DNA of 64,000 nt, from NCBI RefSeq assembly GCF_004210375.1, contig NW_027467782.1:37127771-37191770 (forward strand), read 5' to 3'. Each line of letters opens with the position of its first letter. Position 1 is the stretch's first letter. Source of the DNA: Tachypleus tridentatus (taxonomy: Eukaryota; Arthropoda; Merostomata; Xiphosura; Limulidae). The position numbers and the translations under genes were made by a program. A model generated the notes under the pieces. It was not told where the DNA came from and searched no databases. It was given only the letters and a program-made list of their open reading frames with translations. This document shows positions 1 to 10,479 of this stretch, piece by piece.

Positions 1-519
1 CACTAATTACAGATTTCTTTGAATAGAGAAACATATAAACAGTATTCAGTTTACAAATTGCTAGTAAGTCAGTGTCAACAATCATACATCCTTGGAAGTC
101 TGAGAACTCGTCACTTTTGCATTGTTACGAATATATATATCTGCTGTAATGGTGGTCAGTCATGTGACGCATCAAATGATTATCCTGATTTGATATGAAA
201 ACACAGTCAGTGTATTTGGTTGTCATAAGATATGATAAGTTAATATCTTTACTTGGATTATCAAGGAAGAAAGTAAATCTAAAGTGATACTTTACACTTC
301 TTTACCCTTAATGTTTTATCCATGTGCATTAAACTTATACGTGTTTGAATAAAGAGTGGAACTTCTTCGATTCCAGTAACTTAGAACGCTGTGGTTATCT
401 TGTTATTTTCACTGTAAATATACTAAATGAAACGTAGCCTCCTCCAATACTATCATATAACAAAAAACAAATTGCACTAAACTAACTTTCTTTTTAACTT
501 GTATTTTTCCATTTCAGCA
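1..519. other. No feature recognised
   Basis: AT-rich sequence with no convincing exon or repeat seen on either strand. A pyrimidine-rich stretch ending in a splice-acceptor AG at 515-518 leads into the next candidate exon. Confidence 0.4.
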
Positions 520-611
520 CCATCCATGTTAGAATATCCGATTCCATTGGTAACTGCTGCAGTAGGAGTACCACTATTGTTCATTTCTTTAAGGCAAGAA
601 CAAAACAGTAT
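519..611 (+). CDS. Candidate exon with a transmembrane-like stretch, unidentified
   Basis: A plausible acceptor (TTTTTCCATTTCAG) precedes an open stretch reading PSMLEYPIPLVTAAVGVPLL and then FISLRQEQN. The PLVTAAVGVPLLFISL part is hydrophobic enough to be a membrane helix. A possible donor (GTATTT) follows at about 612; another GTAACT lies inside at about 551. Neither donor joins the exon at 1032 in an open frame, so either an exon is missing, a base is miscalled, or this is not coding. I do not recognise a family. It could belong to the same gene as the exons at 1032 and 3854, all on the plus strand. Confidence 0.25.
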
Positions 612-1031
612 TTTTTTATGTTTTGTTGAATAGATCTTAATATAATTTCTATGTTATTAATAGTTGAACCATGTGTGTATATACTTAATAATGAATTTAT
701 AGGGGCTGAGAAATAAAAAAAATGTCAGTTACTTTATTTTAATTAGAATGATAAATAATCAAAAGGTTACAAACGCTTGCATTAATAAGAAATAAGTAAG
801 GAGAAATTAGCATCATTAGTTTACAATAAAGTGTATTTTAAGTGTGGAGATTCACTTAAAGCTTAAATTGTGGATCACTTTTTAGGAGAGAACGTCTCTG
901 TGGCTGTCGTTGTTAAATATTATTATTTCTAGATTATAATTATATTCCATTTTTAATTGACATAACACTAATGTACAAATAACAGTCAAATTAAATCATC
1001 TATGTTATTTATTCGCGCTTTTCTTTTGTAG

Positions 1032-1245
1032 TGTCATTATTTGGAAGTGCAATTCTTGTGGATGTGAAGCAGTAAAATCAGCTAACACAGAAGACCATAC
1101 AAATAAAGATGACAGAACAAAAATTAAATATTCACTTGTACCACAAAAAGATGAAGATCAGACTGTTATTAGAAACGAGAAGAGAAAATGTAAAAGTGTA
1201 AAAGAGAAGAGGGCCAAAAAAGTTCAGAATTTTCATCTTCCTAAA
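1032..1245 (+). CDS. Candidate internal exon, lysine-rich, unidentified
   Basis: A strong acceptor (TTCTTTTGTAG) and a consensus donor (AAA|GTAAGT) bound a 214-base segment that is open from GTC at 1033 to the end. It reads VIIWKCNSCGCEAVKSANTE first and then a polar, lysine-rich tail ending KKVQNFHLPK. The N-terminal part has three cysteines in the pattern CxxCxC; the rest looks disordered. The splice signals and composition make a real exon likely, but I do not recognise the protein. It ends in phase 0, which does not match the best frame of the exon at 3854, so an intervening exon or an indel is implied. Confidence 0.45.
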
Positions 1246-1259
1246 GTAAGTATTGTGAT

Positions 1260-1350
1260 AACGGGAAATGTCATCACATTTCATACCGAGTGTCTGGGAC
1301 TTACAACGCTAGAAACCGGCTGTCGATAGCTGTGGTGGGTAGAGCACAAA
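1260..1350 (+). repeat. Fragment of a second tRNA-like SINE family
   Basis: The segment containing ACTTACAACGCTAGAAACC and GGTGGGTAGAGCACAAATAG resembles, in the opposite orientation, the copies at 6600, 11822 and 41536 (cores TTTTAGCGTTGTAA and CTGTGCTCTGCCCA). It is short and degraded. Confidence 0.5.
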
Positions 1351-2346
1351 TAGACGAACATAACAAGAATGTAATATACCTTCAGTCACATATATTTACT
1401 TACTTTCTATACATTTTATGCTGGTGTTCTGCGTGAAGTTTAGACACCGTTTTAAATATAATGTATTAAGGTTATAAACTTTACACTCTAATCTTCCACC
1501 TCATAAGAAACGTTTCAATTTAATGGTGCGGTATCGATTTTTAGAAGGAAATTGTAGTCGGTTTAAATGGATACTTGATAACAGCTTCTAGAGACGTTGT
1601 GTGTAGATATATACATATAATACAGGTTTCTTCTTTATCATTGCAGCCATCTCAAAACATTTTGAAATTGTTGTACTCTATTGACTCTGTTTATGAGTCA
1701 TGTGTTTTCACAATTATTGCGCTATTGACACAGTTACGGATGAATCTTAACTTGGTATAGGAATACAACAACTTTATGCCATGTCGCTTAGCAACAAAAG
1801 TATAACCTGATATTCTTGTTCATCTATGTACTCAAAGTATAAAGTGAAATGTATGAACAACAAAATTGTAAAAAATTACATATTTTCTACTGTATTAACA
1901 TTTGGGAAGATGTATGAAAGATGCTTCTAATATGGCCATTTTAAAACGGCCATTTTAAAAGCTATTTCAAATTATAGTTCTAAGCCCGCTACGGGGAAAG
2001 GAAGGCGTTTTATCAGTATTTTATCTCATGGTTTTCATTGAATTGGTCATATATAAGGGAGACAATTCTTCATGTCGTTAGATGACTTTTCATTAATTAT
2101 GAATTTACGTAAATTCCGTCCAGGGGACTAGTACTTGTGCTAGTTTTTAATAATATTTTCTTCATTACCATTCAAGCCGTCTCCAAACCTTTAATAAATG
2201 TTTATTCTATAGATTTGTACTGTATGACTCTGTTTATGAGTCATTACCTCGTAAAGTTGGGTTGTACTTATTCCATTTAGTAGTAGAGAGACATATATAC
2301 GTATGATGTATAATGTGAGGACTTCCATCCTTCATATACTACAATT
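1351..2346. other. Likely intron or intergenic, nothing recognised
   Basis: AT-rich sequence between candidate exons. The short motif GACTCTGTTTATGAGTCAT occurs at about 1682 and again at about 2225, and both copies follow similar text (TCATTGCAGCCATCTCAAAAC versus TTACCATTCAAGCCGTCTCC...), suggesting an old internal duplication. No coding segment supported. Confidence 0.35.
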
Positions 2347-2541
2347 GCTAATTTAGTTGTGTAAGACTAGAGGGAAGGCAGTTAGTCATCACCACCCACC
2401 GCCAACTCTTGAGCTATTCTTTTGCCAACGAATAGTGGGATTGACCGTCACATTATAATGCTCCCAGAGGTGTGACGGAGATTCGAACCCACGACCTTCG
2501 GATTACGAGCCGAGCGTCTTAACCACCTGGACATGCCGGGA
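2347..2541 (-). repeat. tRNA-derived SINE (family A), antisense
   Basis: The end carries the tRNA-like head (GATTCGAACCCACGACC, box-B-like, then a cloverleaf-like arm ending ATGCCGGGAC). The body carries GGAAGGCAGTTAGTCATCAC and CGAATAGTGGGATTGACCGT. The 3' tail of the element is truncated compared with the copy at 3034. Confidence 0.85.
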
Positions 2542-3033
2542 CATTTATATTTGCTTATTTTCTTTTGCTGTTTAACAACCCGGCATTAGCCAAATTTTCT
2601 TTGCTTGGATAACTGTAGAACTTTGATGTTTCTTATCTGATGTTCAAACACCCCTTTCGTCATGCCAAAATTTTAAACAGCAGAAATTCTCTAACAAGTT
2701 GACATTTATGCTAGCTAGAAACTTTCTAATTAAAAACACTGGACTCATTTACGCACCACATAGAGTTTAAAAATGTATTTTATTTTACTTTTTATGAAGC
2801 ATCATTATTATCGTGTTTGTATTGTTCTTGTGTTTTAGTTCAAATCGATATTGATGAATTTCGCAGCGCCATCTCGATGTTAAACTGCTTCCAAACAAAT
2901 ATTAAAATATTCGAATTTTAAATACAAAGGCACCTGTAGATTAAGGACATCTGGTGCAGCCCAGTAATACGACCGAATACTTATAACTCTAATATTCTGG
3001 TATTAATGCTCTTGGTGAGCAGACACAGATAGT

Positions 3034-3310
3034 TTTGTTTGTTTGTTTTGGAATTTCGCACAAAGCTACTCGAGGGCTATCTATGTTAGCCGTCCCTAAT
3101 TTAGCAGTGTAAGACTAGAGGGAAGGCAGCTTGTCACCACCACCCACCTCCAACTCTTGGGCTACTCTTTTACCAACGAATAGTGGGATTGACCGTAACA
3201 TTATACGCCCCCACGGCTGGGAGGGCGAGCATGTTTAGCGCGACGCGGGCGCGAACTCGCGACCCTCGGATTACGAGTCGCACGCCTTACGCGCTTGGCC
3301 ATGCCAGGCC
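3034..3310 (-). mobile_element. Full-length tRNA-derived SINE with target-site duplication
   Basis: Complete copy of SINE family A: tail GAATTTCGCACAAAGCTACT, body GGAAGGCAGCTTGTCACCAC, and tRNA-like head ending GGCCATGCCAGGCC. It is flanked by a 10-bp direct repeat, CACAGATAGT, at 3024-3033 and 3311-3320. That is a target-site duplication and shows LINE-dependent insertion. The head is GC-rich unlike the surroundings. Confidence 0.93.
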
Positions 3311-3853
3311 CACAGATAGTCCGTTTTGAAGTTTTCTGATAAAAAAACCAACAAAAAACAACGTAGAGTGAAATTCTCGATAATTGCAGCAACTAAATTA
3401 AAATATACATCACGCAATTTATCATTCTCAAAAGTATAGTTGTTAGTACCAACGTTTTTTTATTTCAATTTCTTTTTCAGTTTGATTATTTTTGAAATTC
3501 TCAAATTTCTAATAACGCTTGTTAGTAATTGTTTACATTTTATTCTGTTTAGTACTAGAAAAATATGATACTTCTACAGAGTTTTTCCCCAAAGTAAAGT
3601 GGAAAATATTTCGATATGCATAAGATAAACATTCCCTTCCCTTTTTACTTATTAGAAATCAATTTATAGAGTCAATTAGTTTGCTCAAAATTTGGATATT
3701 TCAATAAAAGTGTTGTTCGGAAACGTATTTTAATTGAGATCCACTAAATTGATATAGCCCAGTTATCGGTAGTTTCATTGTATTAATTTCCAAGAGGTAA
3801 TTTCTATATAATGATAACTAACATCAACCTATCCTGATTCTTGTTATTTTTAG

Positions 3854-4172
3854 AGAGAAAGAAAGGCGAATGTTTTTTACTAACAGGAAGGACATCCAAA
3901 ATAGTAATGTCTCAAATGAAATAACAAACATTATCACGAGTCTTGAAGGATCACATACAAAATATTTTATACCAACACAGCCTCATAAATATCAACCAAT
4001 AATTTCATATATATCAGAAACTCTGTTAACTGAAAGGAAGGAGGTACCTTCACATTGTAGACGTAACAAAAAATTTAAGAAATATAAATCAAAGAGACCT
4101 CTTTACTTCAAAGAACTGCGAGATTTGTTTCATGAAAGGAAATCATCGGATTCAGAGTGTTCCGACGACTAG
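3854..4172 (+). CDS. Candidate exon, basic C-terminal segment, unidentified
   Basis: An acceptor (ATTTTTAG) opens a 319-base segment that stays open for 105 codons to TAG at 4170. It reads EKERRMFFTNRKDIQNSNVS at the start, has a lysine/arginine cluster in the middle (RRNKKFKKYKSKRPLYFKE) and ends in an acidic tail SSDSECSDD. Composition and length argue for coding. The function is unknown and I recognise no domain. It may be the last exon or may continue: a second open segment in another frame follows at 4203, so a frame error near 4165-4205 is possible. The exon starts with one base of a split codon, which does not fit the phase of the exon ending at 1245. Confidence 0.45.
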
Positions 4173-4202
4173 AGTAGAAAGAAAAATTGAGAAAAGTAAG
4201 CC

Positions 4203-4382
4203 CCTGAAACATATTTAGATCTACAAGAATTTTTTGACAAGTGTTTAACTGAATTAGAAAGCCAGATGGAAGACAACAACAGAAGAACTTCTATGATCGG
4301 ACGATTTTCTTCACTAATAAGAGACAGTGGAACTCGATTTATGTTTTCTTGTCCCGAATTTTCACAAACTTCACATCGATAA
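4203..4382 (+). CDS. Possible continuation of the 3854 exon after a frame break
   Basis: This 59-residue open stretch begins PETYLDLQEFFDKCLTELES, continues with a hydrophilic middle, and ends SQTSHR before TAA. An AATAAA lies just after it at 4392-4397, as expected for a 3' end. It is in a different frame from the open segment ending at 4172. Between them a third frame reads TRVERKIEKSKP. Reading across would need one extra base removed near 4165 and one C added to the CCCC at 4201. This is either a homopolymer-type assembly error or real decay of a pseudogene. Function unknown. Confidence 0.35.
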   Translation, partial: PETYLDLQEFFDKCLTELESQMEDNNRRTSMIGRFSSLIRDSGTRFMFSCPEFSQTSHR

Positions 4383-4655
4383 AAAAATTAAAATAAAATG
4401 TATGTAAATAGAAAATAAAAAGTTATAGAGTATTTAAAAATTGTCTGTTTTTTCGCGTTAAAAATACATGTTTGTTTCAAAGAAAATGATTATTTATTAC
4501 AGAGGCTTTATAAATTATAACTTCACTGTAGACACACAAGTTGGGGAAAAAATGATTTCAAATTAGTAATTAATATTTTTTGGATATACAAAACTGTTTA
4601 GTTTAAGAGTTATTATTCAATTTATTTGGTGAGTTAATATTTATTGATTTAAAAA
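4383..4655. other. 3' flank of the candidate gene
   Basis: A/T-rich run with AATAAA-like signals (4392-4397, and AAATAAAAAG near 4415) and no coding sequence seen. Consistent with 3' untranslated and intergenic DNA. Confidence 0.4.
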
Positions 4656-4738
4656 AAGTGATTATTTAAGTTTGGTTACATAACGTGGCAAACAAACAAA
4701 CATTCCACGTTATACAAACAAACTTAAATAATCACTTT
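4656..4738. repeat. Near-perfect hairpin, about 33-bp stem
   Basis: The left arm (4656-4688, AAGTGATTATTTAAGTTTGG then TTACATAACGTGG) is repeated in reverse complement at 4705-4738 (CCACGTTATACAAACAAAC then TTAAATAATCACTTT). The loop of about 16 bases is CAAACAAACAAACATT. Only a few mismatched or bulged positions interrupt the stem. It could be a small foldback element or could give a hairpin transcript. Confidence 0.85.
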
Positions 4739-4761
4739 CAACACTCTTGCTATGATTTTTT

Positions 4762-5011
4762 GATAGCCCTCGAGTAGCTTTGTGCTAGCCGTCCCTAATT
4801 TAGTAGTGTAAGACGAGAGGGAAGGCAGCTAGTCATCACCACCCACCGCCAATTTTTAGGCTACTCTTTTACCAACGAATAGTGGGATTGACCGCACATT
4901 ATAACGCCCCCACGGCTGAAAGGGCGAGCATGTTTGGCGCGACGGGGATGCGAACCCGCGACCCTCAGATTACGAGTCGCACGCCTCAACACGCTTGGCC
5001 ATCCCGGGCCC
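4762..5011 (-). repeat. tRNA-derived SINE (family A), antisense
   Basis: The tail starts GATAGCCCTCGAGTAGCTTT, the body has GGAAGGCAGCTAGTCATCAC, and the tRNA-like head has GCGACGGGGATGCGAACCCG and ends GGCCATCCCGGGCC. I see no clear target-site duplication; the tail side abuts the hairpin region. Confidence 0.9.
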
Positions 5012-5816
5012 AACGTTGTAAGAGTCATACATAGTGTGAGTCAATTATTGACGCCAAGTTACTCGATTCTACTGTATTTTCGATGTTTCCTCAAGTTTGT
5101 ATTGTTACACTCAAACGTCATTGCGTAGTTTACACAAAGTTTGAGGCCTCAATGAACAATTTATAAATATATGGGCTACCAACCAACTGTGAGCTAGATT
5201 GAGAAAAATTGTTCTTTTCTCAGAAAATTAGTCAATGAGAGAAAACGTGAAGTTAGCTGGTGTGAGAACAATTAACCATATCGAGCGATATGATAAAGTT
5301 AGTTTCAAAGTTTAATAAATATAATAATTTGTATTGTAAAAGGAGGATCTATATTAATTGAACCATTCTCTGTGGGTTTTGATGAGAAGTAGACAATTTT
5401 TTAAAGTTATGATACAACTGTTGTAACCCATGTTGTAACTCAGTAAGTTACTGAGTGAATAATCTACTAATAGTACTGTGAGTAAAAGTAAGTACTGTGA
5501 GAAAAATAGTTTATATTGTCAATTATATTCTTAAGTAATTGAATCAGCCCAAATGGATATTTGAAAATAAACATTAATTATTTAGAGTTTTGGATACAAC
5601 TGTGATATTTCATGGTGTAAATAATTTTTGTACATACGTTTGTCTTGTTTTGAAGAGATTATTATTTAAAACAAAAACTGGTAGTTGACTAAAAAACAGG
5701 AGTTTACCAAAGGTTACATGGGGTGAACAGACAAATGGGTAAAGAAATGTTATATTTGTTATAAAATATGTAACGTTGCGAAAGAACGGAAGTCCATTAC
5801 CAACAAGCAACAGCAG
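5012..5816. other. No gene recognised
   Basis: AT-rich sequence. Short direct repeats of the AGTACTGTGAGTAAAAGTA type occur near 5470-5505. No supported coding exon. Confidence 0.35.
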
Positions 5817-5909
5817 AAATCTCAGTATGAAGCTGCTATAGCAACTTCTATAGATGGTGTTGTTAAGAAACTAGAAAGTTTGACTGTCAGCATAGATGCT
5901 TGGATTTAG
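5817..5909 (+). CDS. Weak candidate exon, unidentified
   Basis: A segment after CAGCAG reads KSQYEAAIATSIDGVVKKLE and then SLTVSIDAWI with an in-frame TAG immediately before a GTAATG donor-like site. The amphipathic composition looks coding, but with no long pyrimidine tract and a stop at the very end it may be chance or a decayed exon. Confidence 0.2.
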   Translation, partial: KSQYEAAIATSIDGVVKKLESLTVSIDAWI

Positions 5910-6599
5910 GTAATGTTTAAAAAATATTTTCTCATAAAAATAACTATATAAATTTGCAATACAAGTAGAATAGTTAACGTCCATTGAAACTCCTATTATT
6001 GTTTAAATTGTTATTGAAAAACATATAATTATTATAAATACCGAAACTTAATATATCTTTTATGATTTTGGAGTTAAAGTTTCTTTCTTCCGATACTGTG
6101 AAAGAATAACACAATTGTTCAATTAATGAATTTATAATGGAAATTGAACCTTTTAACAGAATTGTGGAGAACAATGTAGTAACGTCAATTGTTGGTCCAT
6201 TCTTTACTTGTACAACATAACTTGACCATTCTAACCACTTACTGTTCTATATACTTACAAAAAAAAATCACTTGACCCTTCCAACCCTTTCCGTTGTTTC
6301 AATTAACAATAACGTTTTCTACCTAGAAAATGAGAACCAAACGACAGAAAGATTAAAGGTAAACAAAACCATAACGCTATCTTCAAACCTATTTCTAATA
6401 ATAGAACAATAATTTAAGTGGACAAAGTCAAATCCCCTAGTGACCCAGTGTCATGTCTGCTGAATTAAAACGATGGAATCCAGGTTTCAAAAGTCAAATA
6501 AAACTTAAATGAACGTCGTAGTTGTAATTGGCATAAAATAATGATACATTAAATATATTTTTATTCATAAATACTTTGAGTTAGTAATTGACCATTGTC
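5910..6599. other. No feature recognised
   Basis: AT-rich sequence with scattered short reading frames and no splice-bounded coding segment. Confidence 0.35.
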
Positions 6600-6712
6600 G
6601 AGAAACTTTGTAGTTAAGCACAAAACTACACAACGTGTTCTGACCATTACATGTATCGAAACCTGATTTTAGCGTTGTAATGCAGACATACCACTCTGCT
6701 GCTAGGGAATGT
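6600..6712 (-). repeat. Degraded SINE, family B
   Basis: It shares GTTAAGCACAAAACTACACA, ATCGAAACCTGATTTTAGCG and TTGTAATGCAGACATACC with the copies at 11822 and 41536. The order of blocks is the antisense orientation of a tRNA-like SINE. Confidence 0.6.
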
Positions 6713-7413
6713 GTCGAAAAACATGTAACTTTTTTTATATGCACACAGTGAAACTATTAATCACTTTTCCTCATATTTGTTGATGTTTGAAGTATATGAT
6801 TACTTTTCGATGCTAAATGTATACAATTATTGTAGTTTCAATGTTGATGATACAATAGAACTACAGTTCTTTTCAAATCAGACCGTTGATTCCTTGCACC
6901 ATTCGTTACATTAATTAAACGAGTTAAACTGTATTAAGTTTGAGAGCTTGCAACAATCAAATCAATTAATGAATCGACGCATTGAGGCAGCAAGGTAGCT
7001 ATAGAAGTAATCAAGATAAAGGAGACATTTGATTGGTGCGTTAAGGTCTTTGTGAATCATGACAGAATCTTAGAGTTCCACGGTGAGAGTGAATATTTTA
7101 TACTAGTTATAAAAACACACAAAAATGAAATATTTGTTTTTGCTAGTCAAGGTCTTCGTATTATTTGCACCAATAGCAACACATTAATGACACTTAGTGA
7201 AAGGTTTAAATTGCTCACACTCGGTGATGAAGTGAGTAATTATCTGGTCTTGTGGAAACCAGTCTCTCACGTGAGGTTCTAAAAGTAGTAAATGCTTAGA
7301 ACTGAATCATGTAATAATGCCAACTGGTTTTGTTGCACTTGGTTGCACAAGGTACAAGAATGACCTTTAAGAATAATGTGGCTGCTGCACGTAACACAAT
7401 CATATTCCTGTTA
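6713..7413. other. No gene recognised upstream of the Tc1 element
   Basis: A 76-codon open frame at 7052-7282 has no splice context or recognisable motif and is probably chance. The rest is AT-rich. Confidence 0.35.
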
Positions 7414-8750
7414 CACCCTTGTGCAAATTAATTGAAAGAAATGGTCATTTTACAATATTTTCAGCATGGCGGCCGGTGTTGGCTCGATGGACCCGCTGAT
7501 TTCCTTTAATACTCATTTTTTCACACAGACGGCGTAATTAGCTATGTTTTGCAGTACGGTCGATCTATTTTTTGGGATATATGACGAAATTTTGAGGAAT
7601 ATTACGCCATTCGAAATTGCGTTAGACTTTCTTCAAAAATGAGGCTATTTGTTTTGCTGCTAATTAGTCGTTTTTTAACCGTCATACACAATGGATGTGA
7701 CTCCTAGAAAGCGTACAAAGATTGTGACACTGCACTAGTACACCGGCATGACTTACAAGGAAATCGTGGACGTTGTTGGTGTTAGCCTATCGACAGTCAG
7801 CGCTGTATTCCAGGCCAAGGTGTGTACCGGATCTATCAGTCCGAAACGTAAAGAAAGATGTGGCTGAAAAAGGAAAACAACGCCAAGAGACGACGCGTAC
7901 GTGGTAAGGGAGTGTGTGAAAGATTAAGGGAAAATAAGTGACGCCATAAAAAGAGATTTTGAGGTCAAAGGAATAAAAAATCAGCTCTTCAACGGTTCGT
8001 CGTAAGCTTCTTGATGTCGGTCGAAGGGCACCAGTCAAAAAACAACTTCTTATCAACTCAATGACAAAACAACGGTATCAATGGGGTCTGAAATATAAGA
8101 ACTACACGCAAGAAACGTGGAGGAAGGTGTTATTCAGTGACGAGACTCATTTCTTCGTACAGGGTCAAAGAAGTCTGCATGTTCGCAGATCTCCAGATGA
8201 GAAACTTCGAGAATCTCACATCAATCAGTTCGTAAAACATCCCTTCTACATATCGTAGAAGGTATAACGCGAGAACCACAGTACGTCGAAGTTTTGCAGA
8301 AAATAGTCGTTCCAGAATTGAAAGAGAGATTTCCTGATTGATTTGGCATTTTTCAGCAAGATCTGGCTCCGTGCCACACATCGAAACTTGTGAAGAATTT
8401 TATGACTACAACGCGAATAAAGGTGCTGGACTGGCCTGTAAACTCTACGGACTTAAATCCTATTGAAGATCTTTGGGCGATTTGTAACGAAAGACTTCGA
8501 GCAAAAGACTGTACTACGCAAGATAAGCTAATTGAGGCCATAACTGAGGTGTGGTACCGCGATCCAAAAATTAGCAAAGATTGTAGTCAACTCGTGGACT
8601 CGATACCAAAGCGGATTAATGATCTGCTGAAACATAAAGGCGGTCAAATCATGTATTAATTTGTAATTTTTGGATTCTCAGAAATAAAACGCAAAAAAAT
8701 TGAAAAAATCGTAATTTTCCGTCTTGTTTCAATTAATTTGCACAAGAGTG
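7414..8750 (+). mobile_element. Tc1/mariner-type DNA transposon, inactive
   Basis: The element is 1337 bp, short for a Tc1-like transposon but about right after an internal deletion. Its ends are inverted repeats: CACCCTTGTGCAAATTAATT at the left and, reading inward from the right, CACTCTTGTGCAAATTAATT, differing at one of the first 24 positions. Both ends are bordered by TA (7412-7413 and 8751-8752), the target duplicated by this superfamily. It contains one degraded transposase gene on the plus strand. Confidence 0.92.
7691..8659 (+). pseudogene. Tc1-like transposase pseudogene
   Basis: A transposase normally cuts the element at its inverted repeats and pastes it at TA. The reading starts MDVTPRKRTKIVTLH and hits TAG at codon 16. 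It continues through a helix-turn-helix-like part (YKEIVDVVGVSLSTV) into the DDE catalytic region. SDETHFFVQG supplies the first acidic residue, QQDLAPCHTS the second, and DLNPIEDLWA the third. After SHINQFVKHP at about 8244 the stretch normally leading to the second Asp is largely missing, so an internal deletion with frame loss is inferred. A further in-frame stop follows ERFPD. The C terminus LLKHKGGQIMY looks complete. It cannot make active enzyme. Confidence 0.9.
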
Positions 8751-9499
8751 TACATACGTGCAATGTGCAGTCAAGTCCTGGCCTTCTAGTTGACCGAAAA
8801 CCCATATAAAGGTAAGTCATTGTGACTGACGTCAATACAAACATACACGAATGTAATACAAGTATTTTCTTTCGGAGAATGAAATTGTCATGAATATTTG
8901 GTTATCTGCTGTCTCTACTGAGGGGAATTTATCCCCTGATTTTAGAAATTTAACCTAAAGATATACTGCTGTGTCATCGCAGGACATCATGAATATTAAT
9001 ACTAGAACCACAAGAGATTCGAGAACAGGAATAATTTTTGATACAGATCAAACAATCCTACCTAAAACAATAGCCCACAGTTATTACTATATATATTTAG
9101 GCTCGTACTGAAATATAGCATTAATATATAAACTTTTGTTAATTTGTGAACAACTTGAAATTTAATAACCGTTATATTTTACAATTTTACTGTAAATCAG
9201 GATCGGTAGTTAACTGATACGAAAATAAACTTTTGTTGTAAACTGTGAATGTTGCCTCATTTTAACACATTAATTACATATTTATCATCAACACATATTT
9301 CCGAAACTGTAATTATATATAGCAGCCTGTAGCCTATAGTAGCCTGCTTGTTTTATGAAAAATGTGATTATTTGGACAGAATCATGCATTAAAATATATT
9401 TACTGGTATATGATCTATAAAATATAAATGTAAATGTATCGTAAGGTTCCAATTCAAGCGTTGCCCCGTTAAACAATTAGATCTAGATTCTAGGCCTAA
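8751..9499. other. No gene recognised
   Basis: AT-rich sequence. A scrap at 8960-8985 (GATATACTGCTGTGTCATCG) looks like the end of a family B SINE. No coding exon seen. Confidence 0.35.
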
Positions 9500-9772
9500 T
9501 GGCTCGACATAACATCATAGTTAGAGCGTTCAATTCGTAATATGAGAGGAATGGATTCGAATCCCCGTCACATCAAACATGATCGTTGTTTGAGCCGTGG
9601 TGGCGTTATAATGTGACGATTAATCCCAATATTCTTTGGTAAAGACTAGCCTAAGAGTTGGCGATGGGTGGTAAAACCCAGCTGTCTTCTCTCTTGTCTT
9701 AAACTATTAAATTAGACGGCTAGCGTGAATAGCTCTCGTGTAGCTTTGGACGAAATTTCCCCAAACAAACAA
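9500..9772 (+). repeat. Old tRNA-derived SINE (family A), sense
   Basis: The head has GGATTCGAATCCCCGTCAC, the body has GAGCCGTGGTGGCGTTATAA and AGAGTTGGCGATGGGTGGTA, and the tail has CTCGTGTAGCTTTGGACGAA. It differs from the young copies at many positions, so it is an older insertion. Confidence 0.85.
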
Positions 9773-9942
9773 TAACACTAATATATCTGGTAAACGTTAC
9801 AAAAATTTAACAAATAAGTAGTTTTTCTTTCAGTATAGAACAATATCTATCCACATTAAATATTTCTAACCAAGTAAACGTGGTTATATAGAACTCGTGT
9901 GTTTAACAGTTTTTGTACCAGTTCTTTAACTTCGACTGGATT

Positions 9943-10032
9943 ATGAAAACTAATGCGTCTGATTACGTGCACCCAGCCTGTTACAAGGCATCTAAACTTT
10001 GTGTGCTTTCAAAATTAAACACTGAAAATTAG
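9943..10032 (+). pseudogene. Weak coding-like fragment, unidentified
   Basis: A short open stretch reads MKTNASDYVHPACYKASKLC, then VLSKLNTEN and TAG, which directly precedes GTAACT, a donor-like site. It lies just upstream of two stronger coding-like segments on the same strand and may be part of the same broken gene. No family recognised. Confidence 0.2.
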
Positions 10033-10095
10033 GTAACTGAAAATATCTGGGTGTTATGTGTCGGGTATATCCATAACTGTTTTATGTAAAAGACT

Positions 10096-10410
10096 GATGA
10101 AACAGCAGCTGAATCTGTGGACAGAGCTGGCATTTATCCTGTACTGACAGATCATTTAAATCCTCAGTCAAGGCAGTGAACAAAATGTTTTCCTGCACAC
10201 AAAAAACGTTACAGAATTCCATTTGCTCCAAAAATAGAAAGTAACTTCCTGGGGTTTAAACCAATCATTGTATCTGCCATTGAAGATGATGAAGGTTATG
10301 TTTTCATCCCAGTGTGTTTATTTCTGTGTGTGTTTCTCAGCACGATTTATCATAAACAGCTGAATGGATATGGCCGAAATTTGATATACTTTGGGTCAAG
10401 ATTACAGTTA
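10096..10410 (+). pseudogene. Coding-like segment with one internal TGA, unidentified
   Basis: One frame stays open for 104 codons except for a single TGA after LTDHLNPQSRQ. It reads DETAAESVDRAGIYPVLTDH before it and HKKRYRIPFAPKIESNFLGF after it, and then a hydrophobic stretch PVCLFLCVFLSTI. The composition is protein-like. The TGA could be a C-to-T decay of an Arg CGA codon, a base error, or a sign that the frame is chance. A donor-like GTTATG lies at 10295. I do not recognise the family. Confidence 0.3.
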
Positions 10411-10479
10411 ACATAGGGATAGATTTTTATACTTCTTTGCTTTATAACTCAGTCCAAGGTAATCGAATTCTGATGAAAC

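Noticed and set aside
2440-2541. Possible functional tRNA gene in SINE heads
   Set aside because: Box-B-like motifs are present, but each lies in a full SINE context with mismatched arms; none looks like an intact 72-75-base tRNA.
3201-3392. Frames over tRNA-like SINE heads (also at 4934, 15139, 21306, 37571)
   Set aside because: These are translations of the GC-rich SINE head, repeated at every copy, not genes.
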